Assembly: GCA_035578175.1 (NCBI GenBank)
Contig: JAQMRL010000001.1
Coordinates: 184,771,283 to 184,835,282 of the forward strand
Source of the DNA: Catonia carolina
Taxonomy: Eukaryota; Arthropoda; Insecta; Hemiptera; Achilidae
DNA length: 64,000 nucleotides
Direction of reading: 5' to 3'
A model generated the notes under the pieces. The model had not been told where the DNA came from and searched no databases. It worked only from the letters and a program-made list of their open reading frames with translations. Both the position numbers and the translations under genes were made by a program. Shown here piece by piece: positions 37,280-47,460 of this stretch (the first letter of the stretch is position 1; each line of letters opens with the position of its first letter).

Positions 37280-37450
37280 CTTTTTTTTTGGTTTAACGTC
37301 CGACTGTTCTGCAATTACTGCTAATGCAGACGGTGAAGGATGAAATGATTTTTTGTAACGTATGAAAATATGCCGTGCCTGAATGGGATTCGAACCCAAG
37401 ACCGCATGATGAGAGACGAGCACGTTACCAACTGCGCTAATGCGACCGGC
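37280..37450 (-). mobile_element. Full-length tRNA-derived SINE, 171 bp
   Basis: Minus strand: GCCGGTCGCATTAGCGCAGT starts a tRNA-like head with box A (TAGCGCAGTTGGTAACGTG) and box B (GGTTCGAATCCC), then a short body (GATGAAGG-type text, GCATTAGCAGTAATTGCAGA) and an A-rich tail. Target duplication AAAGTTTTATATA / AAAGTTTCATATA at 37267-37279 and 37451-37463 (12 of 13). The head could be transcribed by RNA polymerase III. Not a functional tRNA gene: no proper acceptor stem pairs with the 3' side. Confidence 0.9.
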
Positions 37451-37463
37451 AAAGTTTCATATA

Positions 37464-38226
37464 AGCTGGGGAATTTATTAAACGTAAAAATGTCTTATTG
37501 ACTTAAAAGAAACAAAAAACTACATACAGATACTAATAATTTTTTATGATTGTACACATTTCAAAGAGCTTTTTGTTTGACTTAAATTGCCAGCTTAATG
37601 ACTCATATTTTAAATTTACAAAGATTATTCGATAAATGGTAGTTTAGGAGAAAGATATGCAAAGACGGAGAACAACTAAGCAACTTCGTTTGCATACATA
37701 TAAGATGCAGATGTGTAGCATAATTACGACTAACAAATTATTAAGATTAATAGTGCACGAATAAATTGACGGTCTTTTGACGATGCAAAGGAAAATTTAA
37801 ATAAAATATAGCTCTTTTGAAAGTCGAGTCTACGATATCGATATGTATGTCTCAAATACCTTATAGTTGTTTACTGATTAAACTATATTAATTACTTAAT
37901 TACAGCTGTCGCTTCATTCATAATTTAATTTCATGTTCAATCCAGAGCTTTACAAAGCGTACAGTGTACGTGGATTTAGTTTTCATTTCTAATTCTTACT
38001 TCTTTTTCCGGAAAACATTACATTAAAACTTCAATAATTTTTACACATTTTTTATTAGTGAGTAAACACTTCCAATAACAATATGCAGTTCTATTATATT
38101 AAGTTCAAAACCAGTGTTCATCAAATTTGGAATTATTTAAAAAATATGTGTTGAAGATGAGCTTCAAGAGATGAAGTACGATAAATCTATGTTTAATTTG
38201 GTGAAAATAAAGGTTATTCAAAATTC
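37464..38226. other. No feature recognised
   Basis: AT-rich sequence, no supported exon. A strong minus donor (GTAAGAATTAG) at about 38014 has no open exon behind it. Confidence 0.45.
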
Positions 38227-38237
38227 AAAAGATTTCT

Positions 38238-38633
38238 CTGCCCATAACAGACAGGTGGAGTGTCAAATTATTTACACTCAATCTGTTTGTTGCAGAGCTA
38301 AAGTAAATAGTTCTGTTACTTATCACATGGTCAGCCAATTATATGACTGAATCATTTAAGAACAGAAGAGGTAGAAATGTAAGACACTAATCAGAGTTAT
38401 CTCCACTGAAAGTAATGAATTTCATTACGCAGCCAGACCCTGCGGTGAATGAAGTAAAGGTGGCATTTGCAGAGTGAAAAATACCTGCTTTTCAGAGGGC
38501 CCGGCATGCTGATAAGTGTACTTTTCCATTCAGTGAGGAAGGCATTGGTAAACCATCTCACTCTTCGTTTAACTTAGTAAAACCTCTACGGGTTCAAACC
38601 AGCCTTTTGACTAATGACCTAAAAAACAACAAC
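38238..38633 (+). mobile_element. (AAC)-tailed retroposon, complete copy
   Basis: Perfect 11-bp target duplication AAAAGATTTCT (38227-38237 and 38634-38644) fixes both ends. The element starts CTGCCCATAACAGACAGGTG and ends GACCTAAAAAACAACAACA. No reverse transcriptase is encoded. The duplication length and simple tail show LINE-driven mobilisation. I see no tRNA boxes at the start, so the head's origin is open (a LINE-derived or other RNA-derived SINE). Confidence 0.9.
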
Positions 38634-38726
38634 AAAAGATTTCTAATCATAATCACTGGGGAAGCATGGGAGCCCTACTCTCTCATGCTTATATTATTTT
38701 AACACAATTATCATCATCAAATTTAC

Positions 38727-38754
38727 CTGTATAATTTTTCCAGTTTGAAATAAA
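38727..38754 (-). CDS. Microexon of the minus-strand host gene (28 bases)
   Basis: On the minus strand AATTTCTTTTATAG precedes 38754 (excellent tract) and GTAAATTTGATG follows 38727 (good donor). All three frames are open because it is short. The frame with two starting bases, YFKLEKLY and a final AG (phase 1 to 2) joins 29131-29171 to give an arginine codon followed by KKDNF. The joined reading is protein-like; the call rests on splice sites and phase only. Confidence 0.4.
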
Positions 38755-39159
38755 CTATAAAAGAAATTCTATTTTAAAAGGATATCTGCATTACGAAAAA
38801 GTCCGCTTAAATAATTCACAGTTTCTGTGTAATTATGCTAAATTATTCATAATTTTTTGTTTCATTATTTTTAAACTGGCATATCACATCGCTTTTTATA
38901 AAAGAAGTCAAACATAAAACAAAACAATATCTTTTTTGCTTAATTGTAAAAAAATGATAGGTTGCCTATTATTTTTATACTTTAAGTTAAAGAAAAATTA
39001 TATCTTTATTCAGAAATGCATTATTCTGTAGTTTAGCAACAGGAGATGTCAGTTTCAATTAACAGAGAATACAATTGGTTGTTCGAAAGTTGTAAAATTA
39101 ATTATTATTGGTTGATTATTATTAGATTGTTATGAGTTGAATGGAGATTGAAATCATTA
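38755..39159. other. No feature recognised
   Basis: AT-rich intron-like sequence. Confidence 0.5.
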
Positions 39160-39670
39160 TCAGAACCGATAGATTAATGGTTTAGCGCAATTTGTTATAA
39201 ATTGCTTGGAGGCAGCAGTAAAGCTGCAATAATTGTTGTCATTGCGTTATTCTCAGGTCAAATAGAGTATTGTCCCAAGTCGAGCTTTGTCGATTGATCC
39301 CTCGCGTATTTTTCAAAAGTAAAAAGAGAGCGTGGGAAGCGAGCGATACGTTGGGCAGACGGATCATTAATATCAAAGTGCCTAATAGAAGGGAGATGGC
39401 TGCCTCCCCGGTTTGATTGATGAAGTAACTCGACCCATATCCGCTGGCAATTAATAACTACCTGCGTGCAAAAATGCGCCGAATCACGAATATTTCATGA
39501 GCTCACTTCAGTTCCTGTCGCTACTTAATCAACCGCTAGATTTCCCAACAGCATAACACCCGACCATTCAACATTGCTACAACTCCTCACTGTCAGCACG
39601 TTATTACAAGCTGGCAACCACCTGCATACGCCTTGCGTACGCTCATATGTAAATGCTACCGTTCATTTCT
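39160..39670. promoter_or_regulatory. GC-richer, non-repeat block: possible conserved non-coding element
   Basis: About 500 bases near 45-48% G+C in a ~28% background, with no repeat shared in the window and stops in all frames. It holds several homeodomain-like cores (GGCAATTAATAAC at 39445, CGGATCATTAA at 39360, TTGATTGATGAAG near 39413) and CpG-containing words such as GCGAGCGATACG. Such islands inside large introns of developmental genes are often enhancers. Short splice-like borders in it lead to no open exon. Confidence 0.35.
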
Positions 39671-40223
39671 TTAGGTCATGGAATCATAACGATACTTTAA
39701 TAAAACAACAAACCTCCCGGTATTTGTCTGTCTAACGTATTTTTTTAAATATCTTTCATTAATTGAGGTTAAACGAGTAAAGCTTCGATGGAAAACAAAG
39801 AGTTTTTTTACTAAATTATGAAATTAATTATTCATATTCAACCCCACAACGGCTGCATTTGACGTCATCGTAAAAATAAACAAATTGTTATATTCTCAGT
39901 GTTCTGCATTATGGTCCACTGCAGATTTTATTGAATTCTTACGCTACAGAAACATAAGCTATAGATACTGAAGTCATTAAATTGCCTTTTGCTTATGGAT
40001 GGGCTGTGAGGAAAGGAAGTGGAAATTTTACAGTGCTGCCGACCTCAACAGTTAGACACTACTCGTACATTTCACTATCGTGCAGTTTGTTTTAAAAGCT
40101 GTGGTTTATTCCAAGAAAATGTTTTCTTCAGAAACCTTATAAGAAATAAATGTGACCTGTAATATTGCCTATAGCTTAATTACATGACTAGAAATATTTT
40201 ATTTACTTTATATACCGGCTACC
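39671..40223. other. No gene recognised
   Basis: AT-rich, with TTTGACGTCATCG (CRE-like) near 39858. A minus donor at 39951 has no open exon behind it. Confidence 0.4.
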
Positions 40224-40576
40224 TTACTCCATTGGAACAAAATTTTGTACGAATGAATCGCCTTCTTTACTATCGCTGTCTCCGGCGTCTTCACTATCAG
40301 TCTCACTAGTATCTACCGTACCGTTTTCTTTTCTTACCAGGTGTCAACAAAACTATTGAAGAATAGCTTCTTCATTATGTCTTTAATTTCCGTCTTTATA
40401 TTTCAAATTGTGGAAAGAGAAACATCACAGTAGTTTGCCGCTCGCTCATGGCTTTTGTTAAGAGGTAGGAAAAAGCATTTTTGTTTAGTTTCAACTTCAC
40501 AGCATTTAATTACACTGCATATAAGATTTTGTTCAACACTGAGAATAGTCTGCTCACGTTTTCGAGAAACTAACAT
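40224..40576 (-). pseudogene. DDE transposase relic: N-terminal HTH joined to acidic C-terminal tail
   Basis: Minus strand from ATG at 40576: MLVSRKREQTILSVEQNLIC, then SVIKCCEVETKQKCFFLPL, NKSHERAANYCDVSLSTI (helix-turn-helix) and a stop. After IMKKLFFNSFVDTW the reading shifts into VDTSETDSEDAGDSDSKEGD and FVQNFVPME with its stop at 40224. The acidic Ser/Asp tail is what ends transposases of the group also seen at 19215-19569; the whole DDE domain between is missing. Flanking inverted ends were not found. Confidence 0.68.
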
Positions 40577-41066
40577 TTCTGTTTACGGCAAAAACCGTTA
40601 TATTCGTACAGTTAACCTACAAAAGGTTCCGCGATACTGTACAAATTCTTTAAGTTTAGTATAAGTTGTTGTGTTTGTTGAACTGAAATAAAAGCAGTCA
40701 CACATGCGCACTGATGTTTTCCTCCTTTACCCCTCGCTGCAAACAAAGGTAAACTCGTGACTCAAGTAACTATTGTATATAAAATATTGTATTTCTTTAG
40801 TATAGATTTCGTTGAGCCTCAGCTATGTCACTCCATGCCAACTTTGTTTATTAAAAAAATCTTTCGATATTTATTAAGGAGTAACTAAAATTAAATGAAA
40901 CATAAGTTAATAAAGTGCATATTTCAACTCTGTTGTGATTAATAAACACAACATCTATGCAACGCATATGCAAAACAAAAGTATGGTATACAAAAGTAAA
41001 CAGGCAAAAATTATATGCAGCAAAGATTTTATAAATAAAATTTGTTTTTCTTTAGAATATTAACCT
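40577..41066. other. No feature recognised
   Basis: Mostly AT-rich; 40680-40760 may be the 5' flank of the transposase relic. Confidence 0.4.
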
Positions 41067-41250
41067 CTACCTTGTTAGAATACAGAGAGAAATGGGAGCA
41101 ACATTTAATACGAATGATTGATGTAAGATGAGCATAAAAATAGCATTGAGCTACATACGAAAATGATGGGCAGTCGGAAAATGTCGGAAGGTCTAATTCA
41201 TGACAGGAAGAAGTAGAAAACCTTGATATAAAGTAAAAATTATGTAATTT
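41067..41250 (+). pseudogene. Possible LINE 3'-end remnant
   Basis: Plus-strand pieces EYREKWEQHLIRMID (41085-41130) and ALSYIRK...WAVGKCRKV (41150-41195) recall the 'W..HL.RM...ALxYxPxGxRxxGRPxxRW' stretch that ends many LINE-derived proteins. Stops and shifts interrupt it. The match is short and by memory. Confidence 0.4.
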
Positions 41251-42303
41251 ACACTCAATATTTTTGGAACAACCTTTAATAGAACTGAAAAACAACTGAC
41301 TGAATTTCCACTTGAAACTTTAATTAAATTTATTAAGTCAACAATAAAACTGCTCTAATTAACAGTCTTTAGTTAAGTCGCACCCAATTATTAGCCTAAG
41401 CATTGAAGAATAACATTAGTCTTATATTATTTAGTAAGTGTATTAACATTGTTTGTTAACTAAGTAATAATATGCTTAGCGATAACAAAGTTTAAGGATC
41501 GGTATTGAAACTGTGTTTCGTGTCTTTATTTAAATGTAAATTCGTACAGAAATTTATCAACAGAAACATTATTAACTAGGACAAATGTTCAACTTCAGCT
41601 CAGCCTTAACATTATAAAAGGCACTGTAAGATGACAGTTTTGGTTGTAAATAAAAATTTCACAATTTTTCTTATAAAAGAGTAATGGATTCAGAAAGAGA
41701 GTGATAAAGGAGGCAGGAGATAGTTATTGTTTATTTCTCTCTATTAAACGATTTAGTACACTGTACGTTTGGTACTGAGTGAATTTTTTTTAAATCCAAG
41801 TCAAAAATCAAACCCAAAATCCACTAATTTGTCGAGTTTACTAACGATTGATTAATAAATTGAGCCACGACGTTGGTAACTGCGTGGTAATCTGTTATCC
41901 TAAGTAATATAGGTTATTATGGCATTACGTAATTTTTGAACTTTGAATTAAATAATTGTGATTGGTAAAATGAAATAATATTTAATTTTTTTGTCTTTTG
42001 TATAGGTTAGTTCTTTTATTCGATATATATTGTTTACAATGTATTGTATCATACAGTCATGTATTAGGTACGGTACTGTACCAACCTGCAATATCATGTA
42101 AAACACCCTGGCATAGAGTGTAAAGGATGACAACGTCCTTTCTTTTAAAATCTTTTTAAAGCTATTGATGGGACAGATATCTGTCACATTATATTTTTGC
42201 ATAAAAAGTTACGTAAACCTTTCAAAATCAAAAGATCGTAATATTTTGATTATAATATTTATATTAAAAAGTTATTGTATTATAAGTTTATAAATTGAAT
42301 TTT
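41251..42303. other. No gene recognised
   Basis: AT-rich. A 38-base minus segment near 41829-41866 has splice-like borders, but its phases (0 to 2 or 1 to 0) do not fit the exon chain. Confidence 0.4.
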
Positions 42304-42313
42304 AATTTCATTA

Positions 42314-42641
42314 TCACCCACCGGGTTGGTCTAGAGGTAAAGTCGTCGCCAAAATCAGCTGTTTAACAGCTGATTTTCGGAGACGAAGGTTCCTGGTTCA
42401 AATTCTAGTAAAGGTAGTTACTGTTTTTGGATTTGAATACTAGACAGTGGTTACCGGTGTACTTTGATGGTTGGGGTTCAATTAACCATAATCTCTCAGG
42501 AATGGTCGGCCTGGGTCTGTACAAGACTACACCTCATTTACACGTTATACACATCATCCTCATCTCATTGGGTCATGGGGTTGCTTATTGTTCTGAATTA
42601 AACAGATTGCAACGTACACAAATTAAGGATTACAAAAAAAA
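42314..42641 (+). mobile_element. tRNA-derived SINE (330-bp family), complete
   Basis: Perfect target duplication AATTTCATTA (42304-42313 and 42642-42651). Head: CCGGGTTGGTCTAGAGGTAA (box A) and GGTTCCTGGTTCAAATTC (box B). Body landmarks: TTTGAATACTAGACAGTGGT, GGAATGGTCGGCCTGGGTCT, TACAAGACTACACCTCATTT; A-rich tail. An 81-codon frame inside is a by-product. Two more copies: 62220-62548 and the split copy at 58347. Confidence 0.95.
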
Positions 42642-42651
42642 AATTTCATTA

Positions 42652-42996
42652 GAAGCCGTGAAACGCAGATAACGGGAGGTTACTGGTACACTACATATCA
42701 CATTCAAATCTAACAAAACAATCATCACGAAATATTTCTGGGCAACTAAATGCCTTTAATATCAGTTTTTAGATTTTAGGCCTTTAGTTTGCAACTAGTA
42801 CGAAAGTCTGCATAACTTGCAAAGGTTTATTAGTTATTCTGATAAAAATCATAACAGAGATTATCTCTCTGTTACTTTTTTTTTATTGAAGTTTAGAATC
42901 AATTATTTTTTTAAGACACTAACAACGGCTGCATTATTTGTACTTTGCACAACCGTCAATACTTACACCACGTAAAGTCTACATTTCTAGTAATAT
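42652..42996. other. No feature recognised
   Basis: AT-rich DNA between a SINE and an LTR remnant. Confidence 0.45.
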
Positions 42997-43427
42997 TGAG
43001 ACACTTATCTTTAAGGACCGTTTCGGGATCTGGGTAAAATAAATAATTTACACACTAAAGTTTAAAATACAAGTATTTATTACAACTAAAATTACAAATA
43101 AATTGTCTAAAATTTACGAGTAAATTAATATTAAAGTACCTATAAGGAATAAAAAACTAATTGTAATTAACTAATAACAATACATAAACTTAACCAATTT
43201 ACTAAATTATACTGCTTACAAAGTGATAGAATATAATATGTTAAACAATAATTCACAGTATCGTTGGTTGACCTCTGACGCACTGTTACGCAATTCACTC
43301 ACTAAATTATAGACAAATCGAGACTAAACTCACTAAATAAATCGCGTCGCTTATAAAGGTGTATCTATGGAGATTTCGAGAGGGACAGAGATTTTCGGTA
43401 TAACTATAAAAATATAAAATCCTTCTA
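42997..43427 (-). mobile_element. Truncated solo LTR, family L, cut by mariner M2
   Basis: Plus strand: TAAGGACCGTTTCGGGATCT, GGGTAAAATAAATAA, CTCACTCACTAAATTATAGA and TCTATAAAAATATAAAATCC match the 3' two thirds of 24050-24655 and, inverted, of 48579-49190. The match stops exactly at the TA where mariner M2 begins, and the expected remainder is not recognisable beyond M2. Confidence 0.7.
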
Positions 43428-44360
43428 CGAGGGGTAGCAAAAAAATAAGTTTCCCTTATCAAGAAAAATATAATTAAAAGTTTTACAAAATATATTTATT
43501 CATTTTTATAAGGAATTACCCATTTTCTACAAAATCTCCTTCCCTTTCCAAGTATTTTTGGTACCTAGGTAACAGTTTTTTAATTCCAGCTTCTTACCAA
43601 GCAGCCGCCATATTCTGAACCCAGTTATCAACCTCATTTTTCACATCGTTATCATTAGCGAAGCGTCGACTGCCGAGATGATTTTTGAGCCGTGGATCAG
43701 TGACTGCTCTTGAAAAGAGGGCGTCACCTTCATCTTCAAACAATTTCAAAAAAGATTGTTCAGCTGTCAAGCGACACTGCTTATGAGCGTCAGAAAATAA
43801 ACGCGGCACACACCTTGCACACACTTTTGAGAGCTGAAGGTCTTCAAACATGATATTGTGAAGAGAGGACCGGCTAACTTCAATATTTGGTGGCAGTTAA
43901 GTCAAGATTTCGTCGAGCGTGAGCCACTTTCCAGAGTCAATAAACTCACGTACAGCAGCAATGGCGTCGGCTTGGTGAGAAGTTACTTGTCCGTTGGTAC
44001 GCTGATCATCGTGAACATTTTCTATGCCTTCAATAAAGATTGCTCGCCAGCAACGAACCATTGAACAGACGCGACATCTTCGCCATAAACTTTGTAAAAC
44101 TGTCTGTGAATTTCCAGCCGATTCAATTTTTGCCGTCAAACAAAACCAATAACACTACGGATCTCACAACTTGCGGCTGAACAAAGGGGAACCTCCATTT
44201 CGTTCAGTTCTTTCCTAACGTCTGAACAGTTTACAGCTACAAGACCAAGTGAAAGCGCTGCCACTACACCTGAACTAAAATTACCTGCGTGCGGAAACTG
44301 GCCGCTTCACTTTTACTTTGATATAAAACTTAAAGAAACTTATTTTTTGGATTTCCCTCG
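43428..44360 (-). mobile_element. mariner element M2, internally deleted
   Basis: Flanked by TA (43426-43427, 44361-44362). Inverted ends share CGAGGG...CAAAAA-ATAAGTTTC with small differences. About 930 bp instead of ~1.3 kb. It sits at the broken edge of the LTR at 42997. Confidence 0.88.
43516..44198 (-). pseudogene. mariner transposase (M2), catalytic core deleted
   Basis: Minus strand from ATG at 44198 (MEVPLCSAASCEIRSVIGFV, stop). Helix-turn-helix text follows in shifting frames: KLNRLEIHRQFYKVYGEDVA and SVQWFVAGEQSLLKA, then LLTLESGSRSTK-type linker. From 43851 one frame reads LQLSKVCARCVPRLFSDAHK, EQSFLKLFEDEGDALFSRAV, TD, then directly PRLKNHLGSRRFANDNDVKN and WVQNMAAAW, stop, and GIKKLLPRYQKYLEREGDFV to 43516. 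The reading jumps from just before the first catalytic Asp to the C-terminal helices, so all three acidic residues are lost. It is a different mariner lineage from M1. Confidence 0.85.
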
Positions 44361-44362
44361 TA

Positions 44363-45530
44363 TTAGGTTTTCAAAAACAAGCAGCTGTTCTGGTTAGTTG
44401 GAAAGTAATAAGTTTATTCATCAGAATTATTGCGAGGTTCCAGTCCAAGTTGTTACGAACCATTGCGAACGCTCCTTGGTACGTTGATAAAGTAACAACC
44501 CGCTGAGATCTTAAAAATCCAACTGTTTTGGAATAAATAAGAAAGTTCAGTCATGGATACCAACAACGTCTCCTTCTGCACCCAAATCAACATAGCTATT
44601 TTGCTACTGGATAACAGTGAACCCATACAACGTCTGAAATAGACTCATCTTAGATTTACCTTTTCAAAATTACTAGTATTACAGTGTTCAGTTTTTACTA
44701 GTTCTTTGTACGTTATTTTATGTAATTGTTCTACTAATTCAATTAGCATTTATTTTAAATATTTTCTGTTCTAGTTATTTATATTGTTATGTTTTGTTGT
44801 ATTAGGCCTACCTTATACCACTTGGCACTTAGTATCAGACTTAAAAGCAAAATAAGTTATTTATACCTTCTTGAGGATATAGCTCATAGTGGGTGAAGAC
44901 TGCACTAATTTATTTTTATTATTATGTAGTATATTTTTTATGAAAGTTTTTAAAATTTTTTATATTTTAAAATTTGTTTTGAGTTTTAACTATTTTCTGA
45001 CACATTTGCTATCAGCAAATAAATTCTCAGCTGTTAAAAAAATATGTTAAATTGTTGAAAAAAGTCATTATTGTTTGAATGATGTTGGAAGTAACATTGG
45101 TTATATCTTTGTAAAGAAAATAAATCGTATTTTTAATAGATACTGCAAATTTATAATGTTTGTATTATTAAAATAAATCATTAATTAAAGGCAAAAATAT
45201 ATATACTTTGTCCAGCTGTTCGTAGTATCACCAGCTTTGCTATTATAATATATTTATTTTACTTAGAGAGTTTTATTCAGTACTACCTACACTAATATTA
45301 TTTGCAGCTCTACGTACTCTTCTTGCAACGTCAGTGCTTGACAAACAAAATTTACAACTTTGAATATTCAATGGTTTTAAATCTCTTAATTTCTACCTTT
45401 GATTATATTGTTAACTTCTGTTAGAAAGAACAAAAACCGGCCAACATTCCACCAATACATTTTCATAATGCACTTACAGAATGTACAAGATAATGTAACA
45501 TTATGGTTTGCGATATTGTAGAAATAGCTA
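44363..45530. other. Unassigned; open minus frame at 44453-44640
   Basis: A minus-strand frame of about 58 codons (44640 down to 44453, ending VRNGS, stop) is preceded by TCTATTTCAG, but contains no motif I know and its other strand is partly open too. The rest, 44650-45530, is AT-rich. Another short open minus segment lies near 45290-45345. Confidence 0.35.
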
Positions 45531-45618
45531 AGGGCTTATATAAATAGCTAACTGTTTATTGTTAGTAATTGTCTAGGGCTTATATAAATAGCTAACTGTT
45601 TATTGTAAGTAATTGTCT
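45531..45618 (+). repeat. 44-bp tandem duplication carrying a TATA motif
   Basis: AGGGCTTATATAAATAGCTA and the next 24 bases occur twice in a row (45531-45574, 45575-45618) with one change (GTTAG / GTAAG). Each unit has a good TATA-box sequence, TATATAAATA. A GC-richer stretch follows. Confidence 0.85.
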
Positions 45619-45993
45619 ATTTTATGAGCTGGAGTTTGTTGAACAAGGAAAATGGACGCAAAGAGTGAAATATTTTTAATATGAGTTCTCGGTAATCGAA
45701 ACTGGTAGAAACATTTGTTTTATATACTGTTTCATTCTACCATGTTCTGGTAACACGAAGAATGTGTTAGAAGCGTCTTAATTAGCTCTTAGCCTGCAGG
45801 TATACAAATAGTTAGCGCCTTTCTAGCAAGTAAGTGCTTAACTGTGAAACGAATTTGCGCTGTCAGAACGTCTCGAAACAGTGCCGTTACAGAACCGGTT
45901 CTAAATTACGTTAATGTTCGTTGCGTACAGGTGGTAGCAAGTGGTTGTGGACAGGTAATCCATTGTTTTGATTGTTAGGTGACATTATCTTAC
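45619..45993 (+). promoter_or_regulatory. Possible promoter-proximal region downstream of twin TATA motifs
   Basis: About 340 bases of moderately GC-richer DNA follow the twin TATA motifs. It contains a short frame (MDAKSEIF) at 45652 and good donor-like sites (GCAA|GTAAGT at 45829, ACAG|GTGG near 45932, ACAG|GTAATC near 45955). A plus-strand first exon is conceivable but no coding exon follows that I can support. Confidence 0.22.
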
Positions 45994-46015
45994 TTATAGT
46001 CAAGTTGAGTGTAAG
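45994..46015 (-). CDS. Weak microexon candidate of the minus-strand gene (22 bases)
   Basis: On the minus strand AAAATTAAG precedes 46015 (poor pyrimidine tract) and GTAAGATAATG follows 45994 (strong donor). Frame 0 is open: LTLNLTI plus one base (phase 0 to 1). It is the only segment I found that links 46625-46681 (phase 0 out) to 38727-38754 (phase 1 in). I searched for such a link, so chance is a serious alternative. Confidence 0.22.
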
Positions 46016-46077
46016 CTTAATTTTTGTAATTAAGTTAATTAAATTATTCTAATTGTTCTGGTTAGTAGACTAAGTTT

Positions 46078-46477
46078 GTTGTTGTTTAGGTCATCAGCCG
46101 AAAGACTGGTTTGAACCTGTAGAGGTTTTACTAAGTAAAACGAGGAGTAAGGTGGTTTACCTTTGCCTTCCTCACTGAGTGAAACAGTACGCTTATCAGC
46201 ATGCCAGGCCCTCTGAAAAGCACATATTTTCCACTTTGCAAATTACACCTTCACTTCATTCACCACAGGGTCTGGCTGTATCATGAAATTCATTACTTTC
46301 AGAGGAGATAACCCTGATTAGTGTCTTTTGCACCTTTACCTCTTCTGTTCTTAAATGATTCAGTCATTTAATTGGCTGACCATGCGATAAGAAACAGAAC
46401 TATTTATTTTAGCCCTGCAACGAACAGAGTAAGTTAAGAGTAAATAATTTGACACTCCACCTGTTCGTTATGGGCAA
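46078..46477 (-). mobile_element. (AAC)-tailed retroposon, complete copy
   Basis: Perfect 11-bp duplication AGACTAAGTTT (46067-46077 and 46478-46488). In reverse orientation: the plus strand starts GTTGTTGTTTAGGTCATCAG (the inverted AAC tail) and ends CTGTTCGTTATGGGCAA. Low divergence from 38238-38633 suggests both are fairly recent. Confidence 0.92.
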
Positions 46478-46624
46478 AGACTAAGTTTATTAATTTTAAT
46501 TATGTCAATAATTAGTTATTATAAGCTTAAGGAAAGTCTGTTTGTTGTTTATTTTATCCAGATACCGAACAAACTTAGACTTTGGTGTTAAAATATCATT
46601 CATTTCTTCTTTATTGTCATTTAC

Positions 46625-46681
46625 CTGGAAAAGCTCATTCTGTGATTTGGCTAGAGATACGTCAAAGACAGCTTTCCAGGT
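46625..46681 (-). CDS. Exon of the minus-strand host gene (57 bases)
   Basis: On the minus strand CTTCATTACATTCTAG precedes 46681 and GTAAATGAC follows 46625, with CCAG before the donor: both sites are close to consensus. Only frame 0 is open: TWKAVFDVSLAKSQNELFQ, phase 0 at both ends. G+C is clearly above the surrounding sequence. The upstream candidate 57713-57824 ends in phase 0. I do not recognise the peptide, and nothing in it resembles a transposon protein. Confidence 0.6.
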
Positions 46682-47460
46682 CTAGAATGTAATGAAGCTG
46701 ATTTAAAAAATTGTGGAAAAATGTGATTTTTTAAATTTTAGAGTAAAATTGTGGATATTAAAAATTGTGGAGTACATTTATGAAGCTGTACATAAGAATT
46801 TTTAACAAAGATAATTAATACTTTTATAATTTGTTAATCTTCAAAAATAAAATGTGAATCACGGACTTACAACCATTGTAATCGGATTTGTGAGATAATG
46901 TTAAATAAATTATTATTTTTTTAAATAAAATTTCTGGCTTCAATGGGTCTATGCAGAAATAAAATGAACAATACGATAAGTACCCAATGAATGGCCTTAA
47001 TCCATATAAATTATGTCATTTGATTATGAAGTAAAACCCATGCTGATGGCGTAATAACTCCTAGCTCCGTTTTAACCAATGTATTGTTATAAAGCATGCC
47101 GTAAGTGTTACATGAAATAACATTACTCAGATACGATACTCGCATTTCTGTTATCATTTCTATTTTAATTTTATTAATACGTATTACACGTTAAAACTAA
47201 ATCCTTTTACTCAATGTTGAAAAAATAATACGCCAATAGAAACACACCAGATAAATCCCTGGGTTCAGTTTCATGCTTCACTAGATCTACCATCGAGGGC
47301 ACCTGGAAGGTTTGAGCTACACCATGACGTGCAGAAAATAGCTGTATTGGCTTTAATAAGAAGAAAAAATTATTGTAGTAAACTAATAGATAGTTCAGAA
47401 ATAACAAACTTTACGTCACCGTTTACTTTGATTAAGTTGTATATGACGCAGTTCAAAATA
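46682..47460. other. No feature recognised
   Basis: AT-rich. Minus frames at 47207-47407 lack recognisable motifs. A strong minus donor at 46871 (GTAAGTCCG) has only an AT-rich open stretch behind it. Confidence 0.4.

Noticed and set aside
37373..37450. Possible tRNA gene (good box A and box B)
   Set aside because: It is the head of a SINE with target duplications; the acceptor stem does not close and an A-rich tail follows.
40284..40345. Strong minus donor (CCTG before GTAAGAAAAG) as a host exon
   Set aside because: It lies inside the transposase relic 40224-40576, which explains the sequence better.
42427..42672. 81-codon frame, similar to 62230-62415 and 58454-58642
   Set aside because: Lies inside the 330-bp SINE; similarity is due to the SINE and the frame runs into the poly-A tail and flank.
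42976..42996. 20-base minus segment with a strong donor (GTAAGTATT) and phase 0 to 2
   Set aside because: Its acceptor lies only about a dozen bases from the LTR insertion and it conflicts in phase with 38727-38754.
24050..43427. A single long LTR retrotransposon between the two minus-oriented LTRs
   Set aside because: The LTRs are 18 kb apart, diverged from each other, and the interval contains other elements and exon-like segments but no gag, protease, reverse transcriptase or integrase.
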